Positions 1 to 8,220 of a DNA stretch of 38,584 nucleotides are shown in pieces (position 1 is the stretch's first letter; each line of letters opens with the position of its first letter). The position numbers and the translations under genes were made by a program. The stretch comes from an uncultured Flavobacteriaceae bacterium (lineage in GTDB: Bacteria; Bacteroidota; Bacteroidia; Flavobacteriales; Flavobacteriaceae): the NCBI GenBank assembly GCA_937944485.1, contig CALDYU010000034.1, positions 1-38,584 on the forward strand, read 5' to 3'. Under the pieces are notes generated by a model. The model ran no database searches. It saw only the letters and a list, made by a program, of their open reading frames with translations, and was not told the origin of the DNA.

Positions 1-161
1 AAAAATTAGACCTGCCAGTCAAAAACCCAAAAAACAAGACCAATCAAAAAACACATGTAATTCGTCGATAAAGTGCCTGTCTACGTCTTAAAATTAGAAA
101 ACATTCGATCAGTACCTTTAGTTTTAGCGTGAATTTATGATCCCCAAATCGAATTCAGGCT
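1..161 (+). other. Left edge; possible tail of an upstream gene
   Basis: Frame 3 is open from the window edge to a TAA at 69-71 and would encode a basic, Lys/Asn-rich tail ending in HVIRR. Frame 2 is also open for about 29 codons, so the sequence alone does not decide whether either is coding. The remaining 90 bases before the lipoprotein start at 162 hold TACCTTTA at 113-120, one base off the Bacteroidota -7 element TAnnTTTG, but nothing firmer. Confidence 0.25.
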
Positions 162-1367
162 ATGGTAAAACAATTTCTTTCATTGACCGTTCTTTCGGCT
201 CTCCTATTCGCATGTTCAAAAGATGAACTTGTAGAAAAACCAATTTTCGAAACACTTAATGCACCTTCTGAAACAGTTTCAACTGTTGTGGAAGAGCATC
301 CAGAAAATACAAGCCCACCGGCTGTTGCTAAGACAAACAATTGGATAGTGGCACTTCAACAAGAAAATGGCCTTATTGAAAGTGCAGAAAACACCAACTT
401 CGTATCACTTTATGATAATGCTTTAGCAGCTATTCTTTTTACGAAAGAAGGTAATTTAACTAAAGCAGCTAAAATTCTTGATTTCTTCGAAAACAAAATA
501 CAACTTGAATTACAAGACGACTTAGGTGGTTTCTATCAGTTTAGAAATAAAGAAGGTGAAAACGGAAGTCGCAAATGGATGGGTGACAATGCTTGGATGC
601 TAATTGCTATTCGTCAATACCAACAAGAAAGTGGAAGTCTTAAATATAATGAAATGGCGAAAGCCTTAGAAGCATGGTTGCGATCATTACAAGATGAAGA
701 TGGAGGTCTTTTTGGCGGAATTAATGCAGATGGCTCGTCCATACCAAAAGTAAGCGAAGGTATAATTACTGCCTTTAATGCGGTACCGGGCTATGATGAT
801 TTTCATAAAAACATACTACACTTTTTGCAAAACAACAGATGGATTCCGGCAGAAAACAGTATTGTGGCCTGGCCCGAAAATCCGGCATACAACCATGCCT
901 TAGATTTACATGCCCTAAGCTATAGCATATTTAAAAATTTTCCTGAAGCTACCCTAGCGCAAACAGAACGTTATGGAAATACGCAGATCGCTTCAGTTAC
1001 CGGAAAAGAAATACACGGCTATTGTTTCGATGAAGACAAAGACGTCATTTGGCTCGAAGGTACTGCACAATTAGCAGTGGCATATCAGCAATCAGGAAAT
1101 ACCGCGAAAGCCTTGCAACTAATTAGCGAAATCGAAAAAACGGCAATTGCAAGCACAACTTTTTCAGAGGCGCATGGAATTCCCTACACGGCTAACTTCG
1201 GAACCAATTTCGGAACCAATGACCTTTGGGATCATGCAGATACTGCACCAGCACTTTCATCTTCTATTTGGTATCTTTTTGCAAAGATGGAATTCAATCC
1301 TTTAAGCTTAGGAAAGCAAAAAGATATTCCTTCTGTCGATCAATTTTGGAAAGATCAAAGCAACTAA
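162..1367 (+). CDS. Lipoprotein with probable alpha/alpha-toroid (glycosidase-like) domain
   Basis: The protein has 401 residues. It opens with a lipoprotein signal whose lipobox ends in LFAC, putting the lipidated Cys at residue 18, followed by an acidic, Pro/Thr-rich linker to about residue 60. The rest is helical with repeated Trp- and Gly-rich turns (for example WMGDNAWMLIAIRQY, and LQDEDGGLFGGI near 175). This pattern resembles six-hairpin alpha/alpha-toroid proteins that act on or bind polysaccharides. No catalytic pair could be assigned, so a binding or structural role remains possible. It is likely anchored to the outer membrane or facing the periplasm. The next gene starts 48 bases downstream on the same strand. 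The fold assignment rests on pattern only; the lipoprotein call is secure. Confidence 0.75.
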   Translation: MVKQFLSLTVLSALLFACSKDELVEKPIFETLNAPSETVSTVVEEHPENTSPPAVAKTNNWIVALQQENGLIESAENTNFVSLYDNALAAILFTKEGNLTKAAKILDFFENKIQLELQDDLGGFYQFRNKEGENGSRKWMGDNAWMLIAIRQYQQESGSLKYNEMAKALEAWLRSLQDEDGGLFGGINADGSSIPKVSEGIITAFNAVPGYDDFHKNILHFLQNNRWIPAENSIVAWPENPAYNHALDLHALSYSIFKNFPEATLAQTERYGNTQIASVTGKEIHGYCFDEDKDVIWLEGTAQLAVAYQQSGNTAKALQLISEIEKTAIASTTFSEAHGIPYTANFGTNFGTNDLWDHADTAPALSSSIWYLFAKMEFNPLSLGKQKDIPSVDQFWKDQSN

Positions 1368-1415
1368 AAACTTTTAAAGATTCGCTTCCCCATAAGAAAT
1401 GATTAATTTCATTCT

Positions 1416-1811
1416 ATGCAGCTCAAGAATGACATTCGTAACCGTGAAGACATACACAAACTGGTACGGCGTTTTTATAAAAAGGTGAGAGGCCATGTTA
1501 CACTTGGACCTATTTTTAATAAAGTAATTACTGATTGGGAGCATCATTTCGAAATACTCACAAATTTTTGGGAAACCCAGCTTTTTTTACAACGAAAATA
1601 TGATGGTAATCCCGTAAAAGCGCATCAAGAAGTAGATGACAAAGTAAATCAAAGTGTTACTTCAGAACATTTCGGACAGTGGTTAAATTTATGGTTTGCC
1701 ACCATCGATGAACTTTATGAAGGTGAGACGGCATGGATAGCAAAAAATAGAGCTCAAAAAATGTCGACAATGTTATTTCTTAAGATTTTCGAACATCGAC
1801 AAAACAAATAA
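1416..1811 (+). CDS. Group III truncated haemoglobin
   Basis: This 131-residue protein is the usual size for a 2-over-2 group III (P-type) globin. It shows the family order FY (20-21, with Tyr21 as the likely B10 residue), LGPIF (30-34), a WEHH segment (41-44), FW (51-52), then GNPVKAH where His70 is the expected proximal haem ligand, and FGQWLNLW with the conserved G-helix Trp. The alignment to Campylobacter Ctb-type proteins is from memory of that family. Such globins bind O2 or NO and are thought to help with nitrosative stress or oxygen handling in the cytoplasm. There is no signal peptide. It may be co-transcribed with the preceding lipoprotein (48-bp gap), but no functional link is evident. 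Confidence 0.9.
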   Translation: MQLKNDIRNREDIHKLVRRFYKKVRGHVTLGPIFNKVITDWEHHFEILTNFWETQLFLQRKYDGNPVKAHQEVDDKVNQSVTSEHFGQWLNLWFATIDELYEGETAWIAKNRAQKMSTMLFLKIFEHRQNK

Positions 1812-1876
1812 TTTAACATGCTGCATTAAATTTATGATAGCTCATTATACATGTCATATCTTAAAATACAAAAAAG

Positions 1877-1884
1877 TATTTTTG
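1877..1884 (+). promoter_or_regulatory. Candidate -7 element TATTTTTG
   Basis: TATTTTTG fits the Bacteroidota -7 consensus TAnnTTTG exactly and lies 22 bases before the ATG of the nucleotidyltransferase gene. It overlaps a small inverted repeat (AAAATAC 1863-1869, GTATTTT 1876-1882) that could instead be a weak hairpin ending the globin gene. No clear TTG box is seen at -33, so this is tentative. Confidence 0.4.
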
Positions 1885-1906
1885 ACAAAATTATAAGCAA
1901 ACTTTT

Positions 1907-2791
1907 ATGACCTTACTTTTAATGGCTGCTGGTAGTGGAAGCCGATATGGAAAATTAAAACAATTTGATGATTTAGGCCCCAAAGGTGAATTTTTAATGG
2001 AATTCGCCATGTACGACGCTATCAAAAACGACTTTGATCATATTGTAGTCATCACGAAAAAAGAAAACGTTGACTTTCTAAAAGATCATTTGACCGGTCG
2101 GCTGCCTCAAAATATAAAATTAGATGTACTAGCGCAAGAAAAGACAGATTTACCCGATGGGTTAACCTTCAATGGTGAGCGCAAAAAACCTTGGGGAACG
2201 GCGCATGCAGTATGGACAGCTCGGAACGTAATTAAGGGTCCTTTTGCTGTAATCAATGCCGATGATTTTTATGGTCAATCCGCCTATAGCAATGCTGCAA
2301 AATTCATGCAAGAACATGCTAATGACAATGTATATGCCTTATTAGGGTACACCCTGAAAGATACCTTGTCTGTTCATGGTCCTGTATCCCGGGGAATTTG
2401 TAAAGTTGAAGGTGATAACTTAACCTCGGTAGAAGAAACGCTTGAATTAGAACAAAAAGGACATGTGGTTATTGATCATAAAACAGGTAATAATTATACT
2501 GGTAATGAACAAGTAAGCATGAACTTTTGGGTTTGCAAGCCCTCTATTTTTGATAAAATTGAAGCCGAGTTTCGTGTTTTTCTAAGAGACGAAGATCGTA
2601 TTGCAAATAGCGAACTCTATTTACCCATTGCAGTTCAAGAAATGTTACAGGCAGGAGAAATTGCCGTAAAATTGGTGCCATCGGGTGGTGATTGGTTTGG
2701 CGTTACGTATGCGAGCGACAAGGAAAAAGCAATGAAAAACTTGCAAGATAAGACCGCACAGAATCAATACATTTCTCCCTTATGGCCCTAG
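1907..2791 (+). CDS. Sugar-phosphate nucleotidyltransferase family protein
   Basis: This 294-residue cytoplasmic enzyme has the GT-A-like nucleotidyltransferase fold. The N-terminal MAAGSGSRYG (residues 6-15) is the nucleotide-binding loop with its conserved Arg, followed by a PKGEFL segment that usually holds the sugar-activating Lys. NADDFYG near residue 118 supplies the metal-binding Asp. The family transfers a nucleotidyl group from an NTP onto a sugar 1-phosphate; the specific sugar and nucleotide cannot be read from the sequence. Its stop overlaps the start of the downstream kinase by 10 bases, so the two are translationally coupled. Kinase plus nucleotidyltransferase is a salvage arrangement: free sugar to sugar-1-phosphate to NDP-sugar. 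A TAnnTTTG element sits 22 bases upstream of the ATG. Confidence 0.88.
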   Translation: MTLLLMAAGSGSRYGKLKQFDDLGPKGEFLMEFAMYDAIKNDFDHIVVITKKENVDFLKDHLTGRLPQNIKLDVLAQEKTDLPDGLTFNGERKKPWGTAHAVWTARNVIKGPFAVINADDFYGQSAYSNAAKFMQEHANDNVYALLGYTLKDTLSVHGPVSRGICKVEGDNLTSVEETLELEQKGHVVIDHKTGNNYTGNEQVSMNFWVCKPSIFDKIEAEFRVFLRDEDRIANSELYLPIAVQEMLQAGEIAVKLVPSGGDWFGVTYASDKEKAMKNLQDKTAQNQYISPLWP

Positions 2792-3864
2792 ATTTTAGCA
2801 GTTATTCCGAAGAAAACCTTCAAGCAATCCTAAAAGAATTTAAGATTGAGGCAAAGGTATATTCTTTTAACTCTTTGACTGCAGGCTATATTAATGACAC
2901 TTTCTTGGTCATGAACCAAGGTACACCATTATACATTCTACAACGTGTGAATCATGAGGTCTTCGTAAATATTGAAGGCCTGATGACCAATGTTACAAGT
3001 GCTTTGAAGCAATTAAAATCAAGTCATTATTCTCAAATTAGCTTAGTGGCAGCATCCACAGGAAAAAGTTATGCAAAATTAGATGCAAGCTATTGGCGGT
3101 TGATGACCTATATACCAAATAGCACCACATTTAACACCACTACCGATACAGATATCGCTTTCGAAGCAGGTCGTATAATTGGGCGGTTTCATTCATTATT
3201 AGGTCGAGAAATACCTGCGAATTATAAAGAAACAATTCCGAAATTTCATGAATTAGAACTTCGTAAAATGCAATTTCTAGCAGCATTGGCTAGGGCTACA
3301 AATACAAAAAAGAAAATTGCCAATGACGCCACTAACTTTGTAACAGTCATGTTAGAAAAATTGGCTACTATGGGAACCGCCGAGCCGCCCCAACGCATTT
3401 GTCACAATGATACCAAACTAAATAACATTTTGTTTTCTAAGGCCAATAAAAAAGCACTTTGCCTTATTGATTTAGACACGATCATGCCAGGTTATTTTCA
3501 TTATGATTTTGGTGATGCCGTTCGTACTATTGTAAATACGGCACCTGAAGATGAGCAAAATCATTCGAAAATCACTTTTGAAGAAAAGCTTTTTGAAGCA
3601 TTCGTAAACGGACTCGCGGCAAACGACGCTTTTTTATCTTCCGAAGAAACTAAAGCACTACCCTATGGCGTAATTTTAATGCCTTTTCTTCATGGCATTC
3701 GAGCCTTAACAGATTACCTCAACAATAACGTGTACTATAAAGTGAGCTACGAAAATCAAAATCTCGATCGCGCATTAAGCCTGTTTAATTTTACGAAAAA
3801 AGCTTTGGCCAAATTAGATTATATGGAAACAGTGATTTCGAGGCACTTACCTCAAAGTAACTAA
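2782..3864 (+). CDS. APH-family phosphotransferase, N-acetylhexosamine 1-kinase-like
   Basis: This 360-residue protein has the aminoglycoside-phosphotransferase/choline-kinase fold. The catalytic loop is HNDTKLNN with Asp210 as the base and Asn215 for Mg2+, and the DFG-equivalent is LIDLDT near 228-233, followed by GYFHYDFGD. The N-lobe contains YILQRVN (51-57), a motif I associate with the anomeric sugar kinase (NahK-like) branch. The substrate is therefore probably a free hexosamine or hexose phosphorylated at C1, but no substrate residues can be proven. It overlaps the nucleotidyltransferase by 10 bases; the pair would make an activated sugar for glycan assembly. No regulator is adjacent. 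Confidence 0.85.
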   Translation: MALDFSSYSEENLQAILKEFKIEAKVYSFNSLTAGYINDTFLVMNQGTPLYILQRVNHEVFVNIEGLMTNVTSALKQLKSSHYSQISLVAASTGKSYAKLDASYWRLMTYIPNSTTFNTTTDTDIAFEAGRIIGRFHSLLGREIPANYKETIPKFHELELRKMQFLAALARATNTKKKIANDATNFVTVMLEKLATMGTAEPPQRICHNDTKLNNILFSKANKKALCLIDLDTIMPGYFHYDFGDAVRTIVNTAPEDEQNHSKITFEEKLFEAFVNGLAANDAFLSSEETKALPYGVILMPFLHGIRALTDYLNNNVYYKVSYENQNLDRALSLFNFTKKALAKLDYMETVISRHLPQSN

Positions 3865-4078
3865 TTGAAATCATGGACAGCGTTTAATCTAAAGACCCAT
3901 TGCCAACCTTTGCCTTTATTTGCACTATTTTCAATTCTTTTTTACTGCCTTAAAACCTACTTCAGAAGCATTTTCTTGACAACAAGTTACATTAAGACCC
4001 TTTTAGAAGGTGACTTTTCAAATTGACAGTAAGGTTTACCCATTAAAATGTGTTGCAATTCTCAAACCTATCAAACTA

Positions 4079-4873
4079 CTAAGGAATAAAAGAACTTGCT
4101 CTATCCCTATGCAATGGCACATAAGTCTTAATAATATGAGTCGTTATTTTGCGCAAAGTTTCTCCATTCGTGGGGTGCAAACCTGGTGCTGTAAAGTATT
4201 CGATTTCACCTTCATTGTTTTTATAATACCAAACCAAAGGTTTATCGTCATCAGTAAAAAAATCGTAAGCAGCGGTCACTTGTACTTTTTTCATGTTTGT
4301 TAATCTACTTTTATCTAGAGATTCTACTTTGGTTCCATATTTTGAATACGGGCCTATATCGCAGGCAACCGCAACAAATAATGAATCAGCCCAGGTCATA
4401 CAACTGCTGCTTATTAATTGACTTTCCAAATTTTTTTTTCTAAAACCTTCGGTATTTTCAGTATTTGGAGTATCATCGTCATCTCCCCAAGACACTTGAT
4501 TCCCAATGACCCATTTGACAAGTAATACAACACTGAGCACCACAACTATTGTAGTAATCCATTTCCAATTAAATCCTACTGTTTCAGTGAGTTCTTCAAT
4601 TGGATTACATTCTAAATAGTCTTTATAATCTTCCTTCTTCAAATACTTGCAAAACAAGTCTATACTTTCAGCACTTGCTGGACCATGCTTTTTCTTTTTA
4701 TCAATATATCTATCATACGCTCTTTCTAGGGTTTTTGGGTGTATATATCTGTGTTTTTCCGAAATAGTGTTCGCAATATAATTGGACAATGCATATCTCG
4801 AATGAGAAGCATGCTCCTTCTTCGCTTTATCAAATACTTTTAGAACAATTTCTTCTATTTTTTTTTCATTCAT
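4079..4873 (-). CDS. Single-pass membrane protein of unknown function
   Basis: I chose the ATG at 4873 (264 residues, starting MNEKKIEE). An in-frame ATG at 4915 would add 14 poorly conserved-looking residues. Residues 1-95 form a soluble helical domain with HASHSRYALSNYI and YIHPKTLERAYDRYI, a pattern I have seen in unnamed Bacteroidota proteins. A transmembrane helix spans about 104-124. After it comes an acidic stretch (four Asp at 131-134) and a C-terminal domain that would lie outside the cytoplasm. It contains paired Cys residues and a WYYKNNEGEIEYF segment. The gene is isolated, on the opposite strand from its neighbours, and divergent from the small-lipoprotein/two-component unit. Function unknown. 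Confidence 0.75.
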   Translation of the reverse strand: MNEKKIEEIVLKVFDKAKKEHASHSRYALSNYIANTISEKHRYIHPKTLERAYDRYIDKKKKHGPASAESIDLFCKYLKKEDYKDYLECNPIEELTETVGFNWKWITTIVVVLSVVLLVKWVIGNQVSWGDDDDTPNTENTEGFRKKNLESQLISSSCMTWADSLFVAVACDIGPYSKYGTKVESLDKSRLTNMKKVQVTAAYDFFTDDDKPLVWYYKNNEGEIEYFTAPGLHPTNGETLRKITTHIIKTYVPLHRDRASSFIP

Positions 4874-5068
4874 CTCACTAAAAATACGATTTTTTGTTCG
4901 ACATATTTTCGACACAATACGCTGTAAACCATTGATTTAATTCATGTCGGGAAATTGTCTAAAACAAGTCTACTTTGTGTCTACAATCGATTTCTAAATC
5001 TTCTACATCTTGCACTCAAGAATGATTCACTGTGCATTGCTAACATAGTATTTCTAGAAAAGTCATTC

Positions 5069-5084
5069 TTACGGAAATCTATAA
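5069..5084. promoter_or_regulatory. Degenerate copy of the 16-bp palindrome
   Basis: TTACGGAAATCTATAA matches the reverse complement of the palindrome at 9367-9382 (TTACGGATATCTGTAA) at 14 of 16 positions and keeps most of the dyad. It lies 164 bases before the small-lipoprotein ATG. Unlike the two copies at 8155 and 9367, it is not followed at the same spacing by TAGGTTTG, so it may be an operator without the shared promoter, or chance. Confidence 0.35.
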
Positions 5085-5192
5085 TGCGGCCTGTTTTTGG
5101 CCAATTGGAAAGTAGCTAGAGACTACCGCATAAGATTTCCACTTTCCAAAAATCGGAGTACTCCAAACTCTAACGGGATTGGTAAAAATGAA

Positions 5193-5209
5193 TCTGAGAA
5201 AATCTCAGA
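5193..5209 (+). promoter_or_regulatory. Leader hairpin upstream of small lipoprotein
   Basis: TCTGAGA, loop AAA, TCTCAGA forms a perfect 7-bp stem ending 39 bases before the ATG at 5249. It lacks a U-tract and so is not a terminator. It may be a 5' leader structure or a dyad operator. Its role is unknown. Confidence 0.3.
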
Positions 5210-5248
5210 CAGCCACTCCTATATCCAATTTTTTTTAAAACAAATAAT

Positions 5249-5404
5249 ATGAAAAGAGTAACAATAGCCTTCATGGCACTGATTTTTAATATGCTTTTAT
5301 TTTCTTGTTCCAAAGAATCCGTAGCAGAGACTGAAACATTATATGAAACCCAAGCAACTGAGGGTGACGATAGTCAAGTCGATGACGGTAGGGGTAATGA
5401 TTAA
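5249..5404 (+). CDS. 51-residue acidic lipoprotein upstream of TPR kinase
   Basis: This short gene starts with ATG preceded by an A-rich leader and ends with TAA. The N-terminus MKRVTIAFMALIF leads to a lipobox LLFSC, giving a mature lipoprotein of about 32 residues beginning CSKESVAETETLYETQ. The tail ETQATEGDDSQVDDGRGND is strongly acidic. The signal sequence and the immediately following terminator (5428-5460) make it a convincing gene although it is very short. I recall similar tiny lipoproteins ending in ETQATEGDD-like tails in flavobacterial genomes, but could not check this here. It is directly upstream (84 bp) of a TPR histidine kinase with a response regulator, so a role as ligand or accessory of that sensor is a reasonable guess and no more. 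Confidence 0.75.
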   Translation: MKRVTIAFMALIFNMLLFSCSKESVAETETLYETQATEGDDSQVDDGRGND

Positions 5405-5427
5405 ACATACGCTATCTAATACTAACG

Positions 5428-5460
5428 AAGCCATACCTTAAAGTATGGCTTTTTTATTTT
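5428..5460 (+). terminator. Rho-independent terminator after small lipoprotein
   Basis: AAGCCATAC and GTATGGCTT form a 9-bp stem around a CTTAAA loop, followed by TTTTATTTT. It lies 24 bases after the lipoprotein stop and 29 bases before the kinase start. It should give a short abundant lipoprotein transcript with some read-through into the kinase gene. Confidence 0.85.
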
Positions 5461-5488
5461 CAATACATTTACAGTCAAACCAACTATA

Positions 5489-7429
5489 GTGACTCCTTTT
5501 AAATACATCTTTTTTTTTATTGTATTGGGTTTTATCAGCTGTAATGACTCCAAACCGAAAAACGCTTTCATTCAGGAAAGAGAAGAAATCCAGCGATTAT
5601 ATAACCGAAGTCAAGGTAATGACCTTGAGATATCTGAAAAACTTCTATTTATTGATAGCGCATTGGCTTTAACAAAGAGTTACCCTACCGACTCGCTCAC
5701 CCTTGAAATAATATATCAAAAAAGTAATATTCATTATTCTGCAAAACAAATTGACAGTACATTCTATTATGATAAAAAATTATTGCGCAAATCAAATGAA
5801 TTGAACCATCACTATTTTAAAGGAAAAGCAAGCCAAGCGTTAGCTTACTATTATAAAACAAAGCAAGTGTATGACAGCGCGTATTTCTATTATAATGTTT
5901 CAAAAAATTCTTTTCAAAACCTGAAAGACAGTAGTCAGGTGGGTAGACGCTTGCTAGTCATGGGACAAATACAGCAAAACCAAAGCGATTATTTTGGCAG
6001 CAAAGAAACTATTACTGAAGCCTTGCAGTACCTGCTTCCGGAAAAGGATAATAAATACATTGCTTCATCTTACAATAGCTTAGCAACAAATCACCGAAAA
6101 TTATTTAACTACACCGATGCCATTGCATATCATGTAAAGGCAATAGAAACAACCCTATCAAAAAAAGACAAACCTCTTTACAAAAATAGCTTAGCAGCTA
6201 CTCATATTGAAAACAAACAAATCCCTGCGGCTCATGCGCTACTAGCAACTATTGTTAAAGATTCTTTTGTCGTAACAAATAAAAAAGAATACCCAAGAAT
6301 ATTAGACAACCTTGTTTATGTACAATGGCTTTCTGGCAATACAACTACTGAAGAAGCATTTCAAAAACCGCTTGAACTGCGAAAACGAAACAATGATCAA
6401 AGAGGGCAAATTGCAAGCTATACTCACTTAGGAGAATTTTATAGCAAAGCTAATCCAAGAAAAGCAACAATATATTTCGATTCGGTAATTCAGCTTTCCA
6501 AAACTTTAAAAATGCCCCGAGCAGAAAAAGATGCTTTAAAATTTTTGATGCAATTGCAACCGCAAAATATCAATCTCCGCGACCGCTATGTCCATTTACA
6601 AGACAGTCTCTATGCACAAGAACTGAAGGTCAAAACCCAATTTGCCAAATACAAATATGACGACAAGCTGAAACAAGAATCTATTTTGCGGCTGGAAAAG
6701 GAAAATGCTGAAAAAGAACTAGAAGCAAGTCAACAAAGAAATCAGAAAATCATATACCTAGGAGGATTTCTTTTCATTACTACGGTTTTAGGGCTGTCAG
6801 TATATGGTTTTAGACAACGTACCAAACGATTGAAACAAAAAAACAAGACTGAAAAACTAAAAGCGATTCATGAAACCGAGGCGGAACTCTCCCGAAAATT
6901 ACATGACGACCATGGTGGTAAACTAAACAAAGTAATGTCATTAATACAACGCGATGCTGACAAGGGATTAATTTTAGATACTGTAGAAGATATTTATAAC
7001 CATACTAGAGATTTCTCTAGAGAGCTTAATTCAGTTAATACCGGTCCTGATTTTTGGAAAGGCCTTAAGGCGACCTTAGAATTTACGAAACCAACCGAAG
7101 TCGACCTAATTTTTGATGGTGGCAAAGAAATCAATTGGGCAGTTGTAAGCCATCAAATAAAGACGATTCTTTTTAAAGCTTTACAAGAACTGATTATCAA
7201 TATGGCGAAGCACAGTAAGGCCTCTCAAACTGTCATTTTATTCAAAGACCAAAACCAAGAACTCTCTATTTACTATGAAGATAATGGGGTTGGAGCATCA
7301 AAAGAGTCTTTGTTGAGAAAAAATGGACTGCAGAATACAGAAAAGCGTATTCAAGCCGTTGGGGGAAGCATTACTTTTGATTCAGAAGAAGGAAAAGGCT
7401 TTCGAGCCGAAATTCGAATCCCCAAGTAA
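5489..7429 (+). CDS. TPR-containing sensor histidine kinase
   Basis: This 646-residue protein starts at a GTG; no nearby in-frame ATG preserves the signal sequence. The N-terminus has a hydrophobic segment ending FISC (Cys18), which looks like a lipobox. Residues about 50-345 are helical TPR-like repeats predicted to be periplasmic, followed by a coiled coil (about 378-420) and one transmembrane helix at about 421-441. The cytoplasmic part has a HisKA_3-type box LSRKLHDDHGGKLN with phosphoacceptor His472, an N-box ELIINMAKHSKA with Asn571, a G1 box DNGVG (598-602), and a C-terminal GLQNTEKRIQAVGG. It is therefore a NarL/LuxR-type partner kinase. The response regulator follows after 11 bases. 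The stimulus is unknown; TPRs suggest peptide or protein binding. Confidence 0.92.
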   Translation: MTPFKYIFFFIVLGFISCNDSKPKNAFIQEREEIQRLYNRSQGNDLEISEKLLFIDSALALTKSYPTDSLTLEIIYQKSNIHYSAKQIDSTFYYDKKLLRKSNELNHHYFKGKASQALAYYYKTKQVYDSAYFYYNVSKNSFQNLKDSSQVGRRLLVMGQIQQNQSDYFGSKETITEALQYLLPEKDNKYIASSYNSLATNHRKLFNYTDAIAYHVKAIETTLSKKDKPLYKNSLAATHIENKQIPAAHALLATIVKDSFVVTNKKEYPRILDNLVYVQWLSGNTTTEEAFQKPLELRKRNNDQRGQIASYTHLGEFYSKANPRKATIYFDSVIQLSKTLKMPRAEKDALKFLMQLQPQNINLRDRYVHLQDSLYAQELKVKTQFAKYKYDDKLKQESILRLEKENAEKELEASQQRNQKIIYLGGFLFITTVLGLSVYGFRQRTKRLKQKNKTEKLKAIHETEAELSRKLHDDHGGKLNKVMSLIQRDADKGLILDTVEDIYNHTRDFSRELNSVNTGPDFWKGLKATLEFTKPTEVDLIFDGGKEINWAVVSHQIKTILFKALQELIINMAKHSKASQTVILFKDQNQELSIYYEDNGVGASKESLLRKNGLQNTEKRIQAVGGSITFDSEEGKGFRAEIRIPK

Positions 7430-7440
7430 TAATAAGCACC

Positions 7441-8106
7441 ATGTTTAAAAAAATATTGTTAGCCGAAGACTTTCAAGGTGAGAACCAAGGTATCGCTGAA
7501 ACCTTGCGTGAAAAACTGATTCTAGAAGAATTACAAAACGAACTATATTGTGATAAAGCCTTTACCCGTTTAAAAGTAGCGCTAAAAAATACTGTCCCCT
7601 ATGAATTATTGATCACGGACTTATTTTTTGAAAAAGACCATGTTGACCGAAAGCTAAAGTCTGGTAGCGAACTCATTAAAGCAGCGAGAGCGTTACAACC
7701 CAGTTTAAAAATTATTGTCCACTCTATGGAAAACAATCCTATACACGTCAATTCGCTTTTTAAAGAACATAAAATCAATGGTTATGTATGCAAGGGTCGC
7801 AAGGGAATGCTCGAATTGGTCAAGGCCGTAAAAGAAGTGTATCACAATAGAACCTATGTATCACCTCAACTAAATTTGACTGCTGCCAACAATGTTGTTG
7901 AATTAGACGATTTTGACCGTGCTATCTTGAGAGAACTCGCCAACGGGCTCACAAAAAAAGAAGTTTCTGAAAAATTCAAGCAAGAGAAGATTACTCCGAA
8001 TAGTGAAAGTACCATTGATAAGAGAATAAGCAGGCTGTACGATGAGTATGAGGCCAAGAACACCACAAATTTACTCTTTAAGCTTGCGAAGGAAGGAAAA
8101 ATTTAA
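7441..8106 (+). CDS. Response regulator, receiver plus LuxR-like HTH
   Basis: This 221-residue protein is the cognate partner of the upstream kinase (11-bp gap). The receiver domain shows the acidic pair Glu9/Asp10, phosphoacceptor Asp60 in LLITDLFF, Ser95 in IVHSM and Lys118 in VCKGR. Residues 155-215 resemble a NarL/FixJ-type helix-turn-helix: DRAILRELANGLTKKEVSEKF, then a helix containing STIDKRISRLYDEY. The insert ITPNSES within the HTH is longer than in typical LuxR domains. Its targets are unknown. The palindromes 49 bases after its stop, at 9367, and in degenerate form upstream of its own unit, are natural candidates for its binding sites. Confidence 0.92.
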   Translation: MFKKILLAEDFQGENQGIAETLREKLILEELQNELYCDKAFTRLKVALKNTVPYELLITDLFFEKDHVDRKLKSGSELIKAARALQPSLKIIVHSMENNPIHVNSLFKEHKINGYVCKGRKGMLELVKAVKEVYHNRTYVSPQLNLTAANNVVELDDFDRAILRELANGLTKKEVSEKFKQEKITPNSESTIDKRISRLYDEYEAKNTTNLLFKLAKEGKI

Positions 8107-8150
8107 ACCCAAATCCTTTCTAAAAACTAAAATATTTAAACAAAATTAAG

Positions 8151-8199
8151 TCCCTTACAGATTTCTGTAAGGGATTGTCTTTTAATGGGTTTAGGTTTG
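8151..8199 (+). promoter_or_regulatory. Composite operator/promoter, copy 1
   Basis: A perfect inverted repeat (10-bp arms TCCCTTACAG and CTGTAAGGGA around ATTT, 8151-8174) is followed by TTG (8175-8177) and TAGGTTTG (8192-8199), an exact Bacteroidota -7 element. The ATG of the first small gene lies 22 bases downstream. The TTG to TAGGTTTG gap is 14 bases, shorter than the usual flavobacterial spacing, so an activator bound to the palindrome may compensate. A second copy with the same geometry is at 9366-9411. Confidence 0.75.
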
Positions 8200-8220
8200 G
8201 AGTGTACAATTTAAAAAAAA

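Larger units (their letters stand above)
4874..5248. other. Divergent intergenic region with palindromes
   Basis: This is a 375-bp gap between the divergent minus-strand membrane gene and the 51-residue lipoprotein gene. It holds a degenerate operator-like palindrome (5069-5084), a perfect 10-bp palindrome GGAGTACTCC (5155-5164), and a hairpin with a 7-bp stem (5193-5209). TTGGAAAG near 5105 is matched by CTTTCCAA near 5142, giving a large potential loop. No perfect TAnnTTTG was found on either strand. No additional coding region is apparent. Confidence 0.6.

Noticed and set aside
4010..4303. A 97-codon plus-strand frame opposite the membrane-protein gene
   Set aside because: It is antisense to the C-terminal domain of the minus-strand gene at 4079, which has membrane-helix and domain structure. 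The plus frame has no recognisable motif and an unlikely start.
8151..8174. Inverted repeat read as a terminator for the response regulator gene
   Set aside because: The stem is good but is followed by TTGTCTTTTAATG rather than a clean T-run, and the same palindrome recurs at 9367 with a -7 element at the same distance. Operator is the better reading, though it could still slow transcription.
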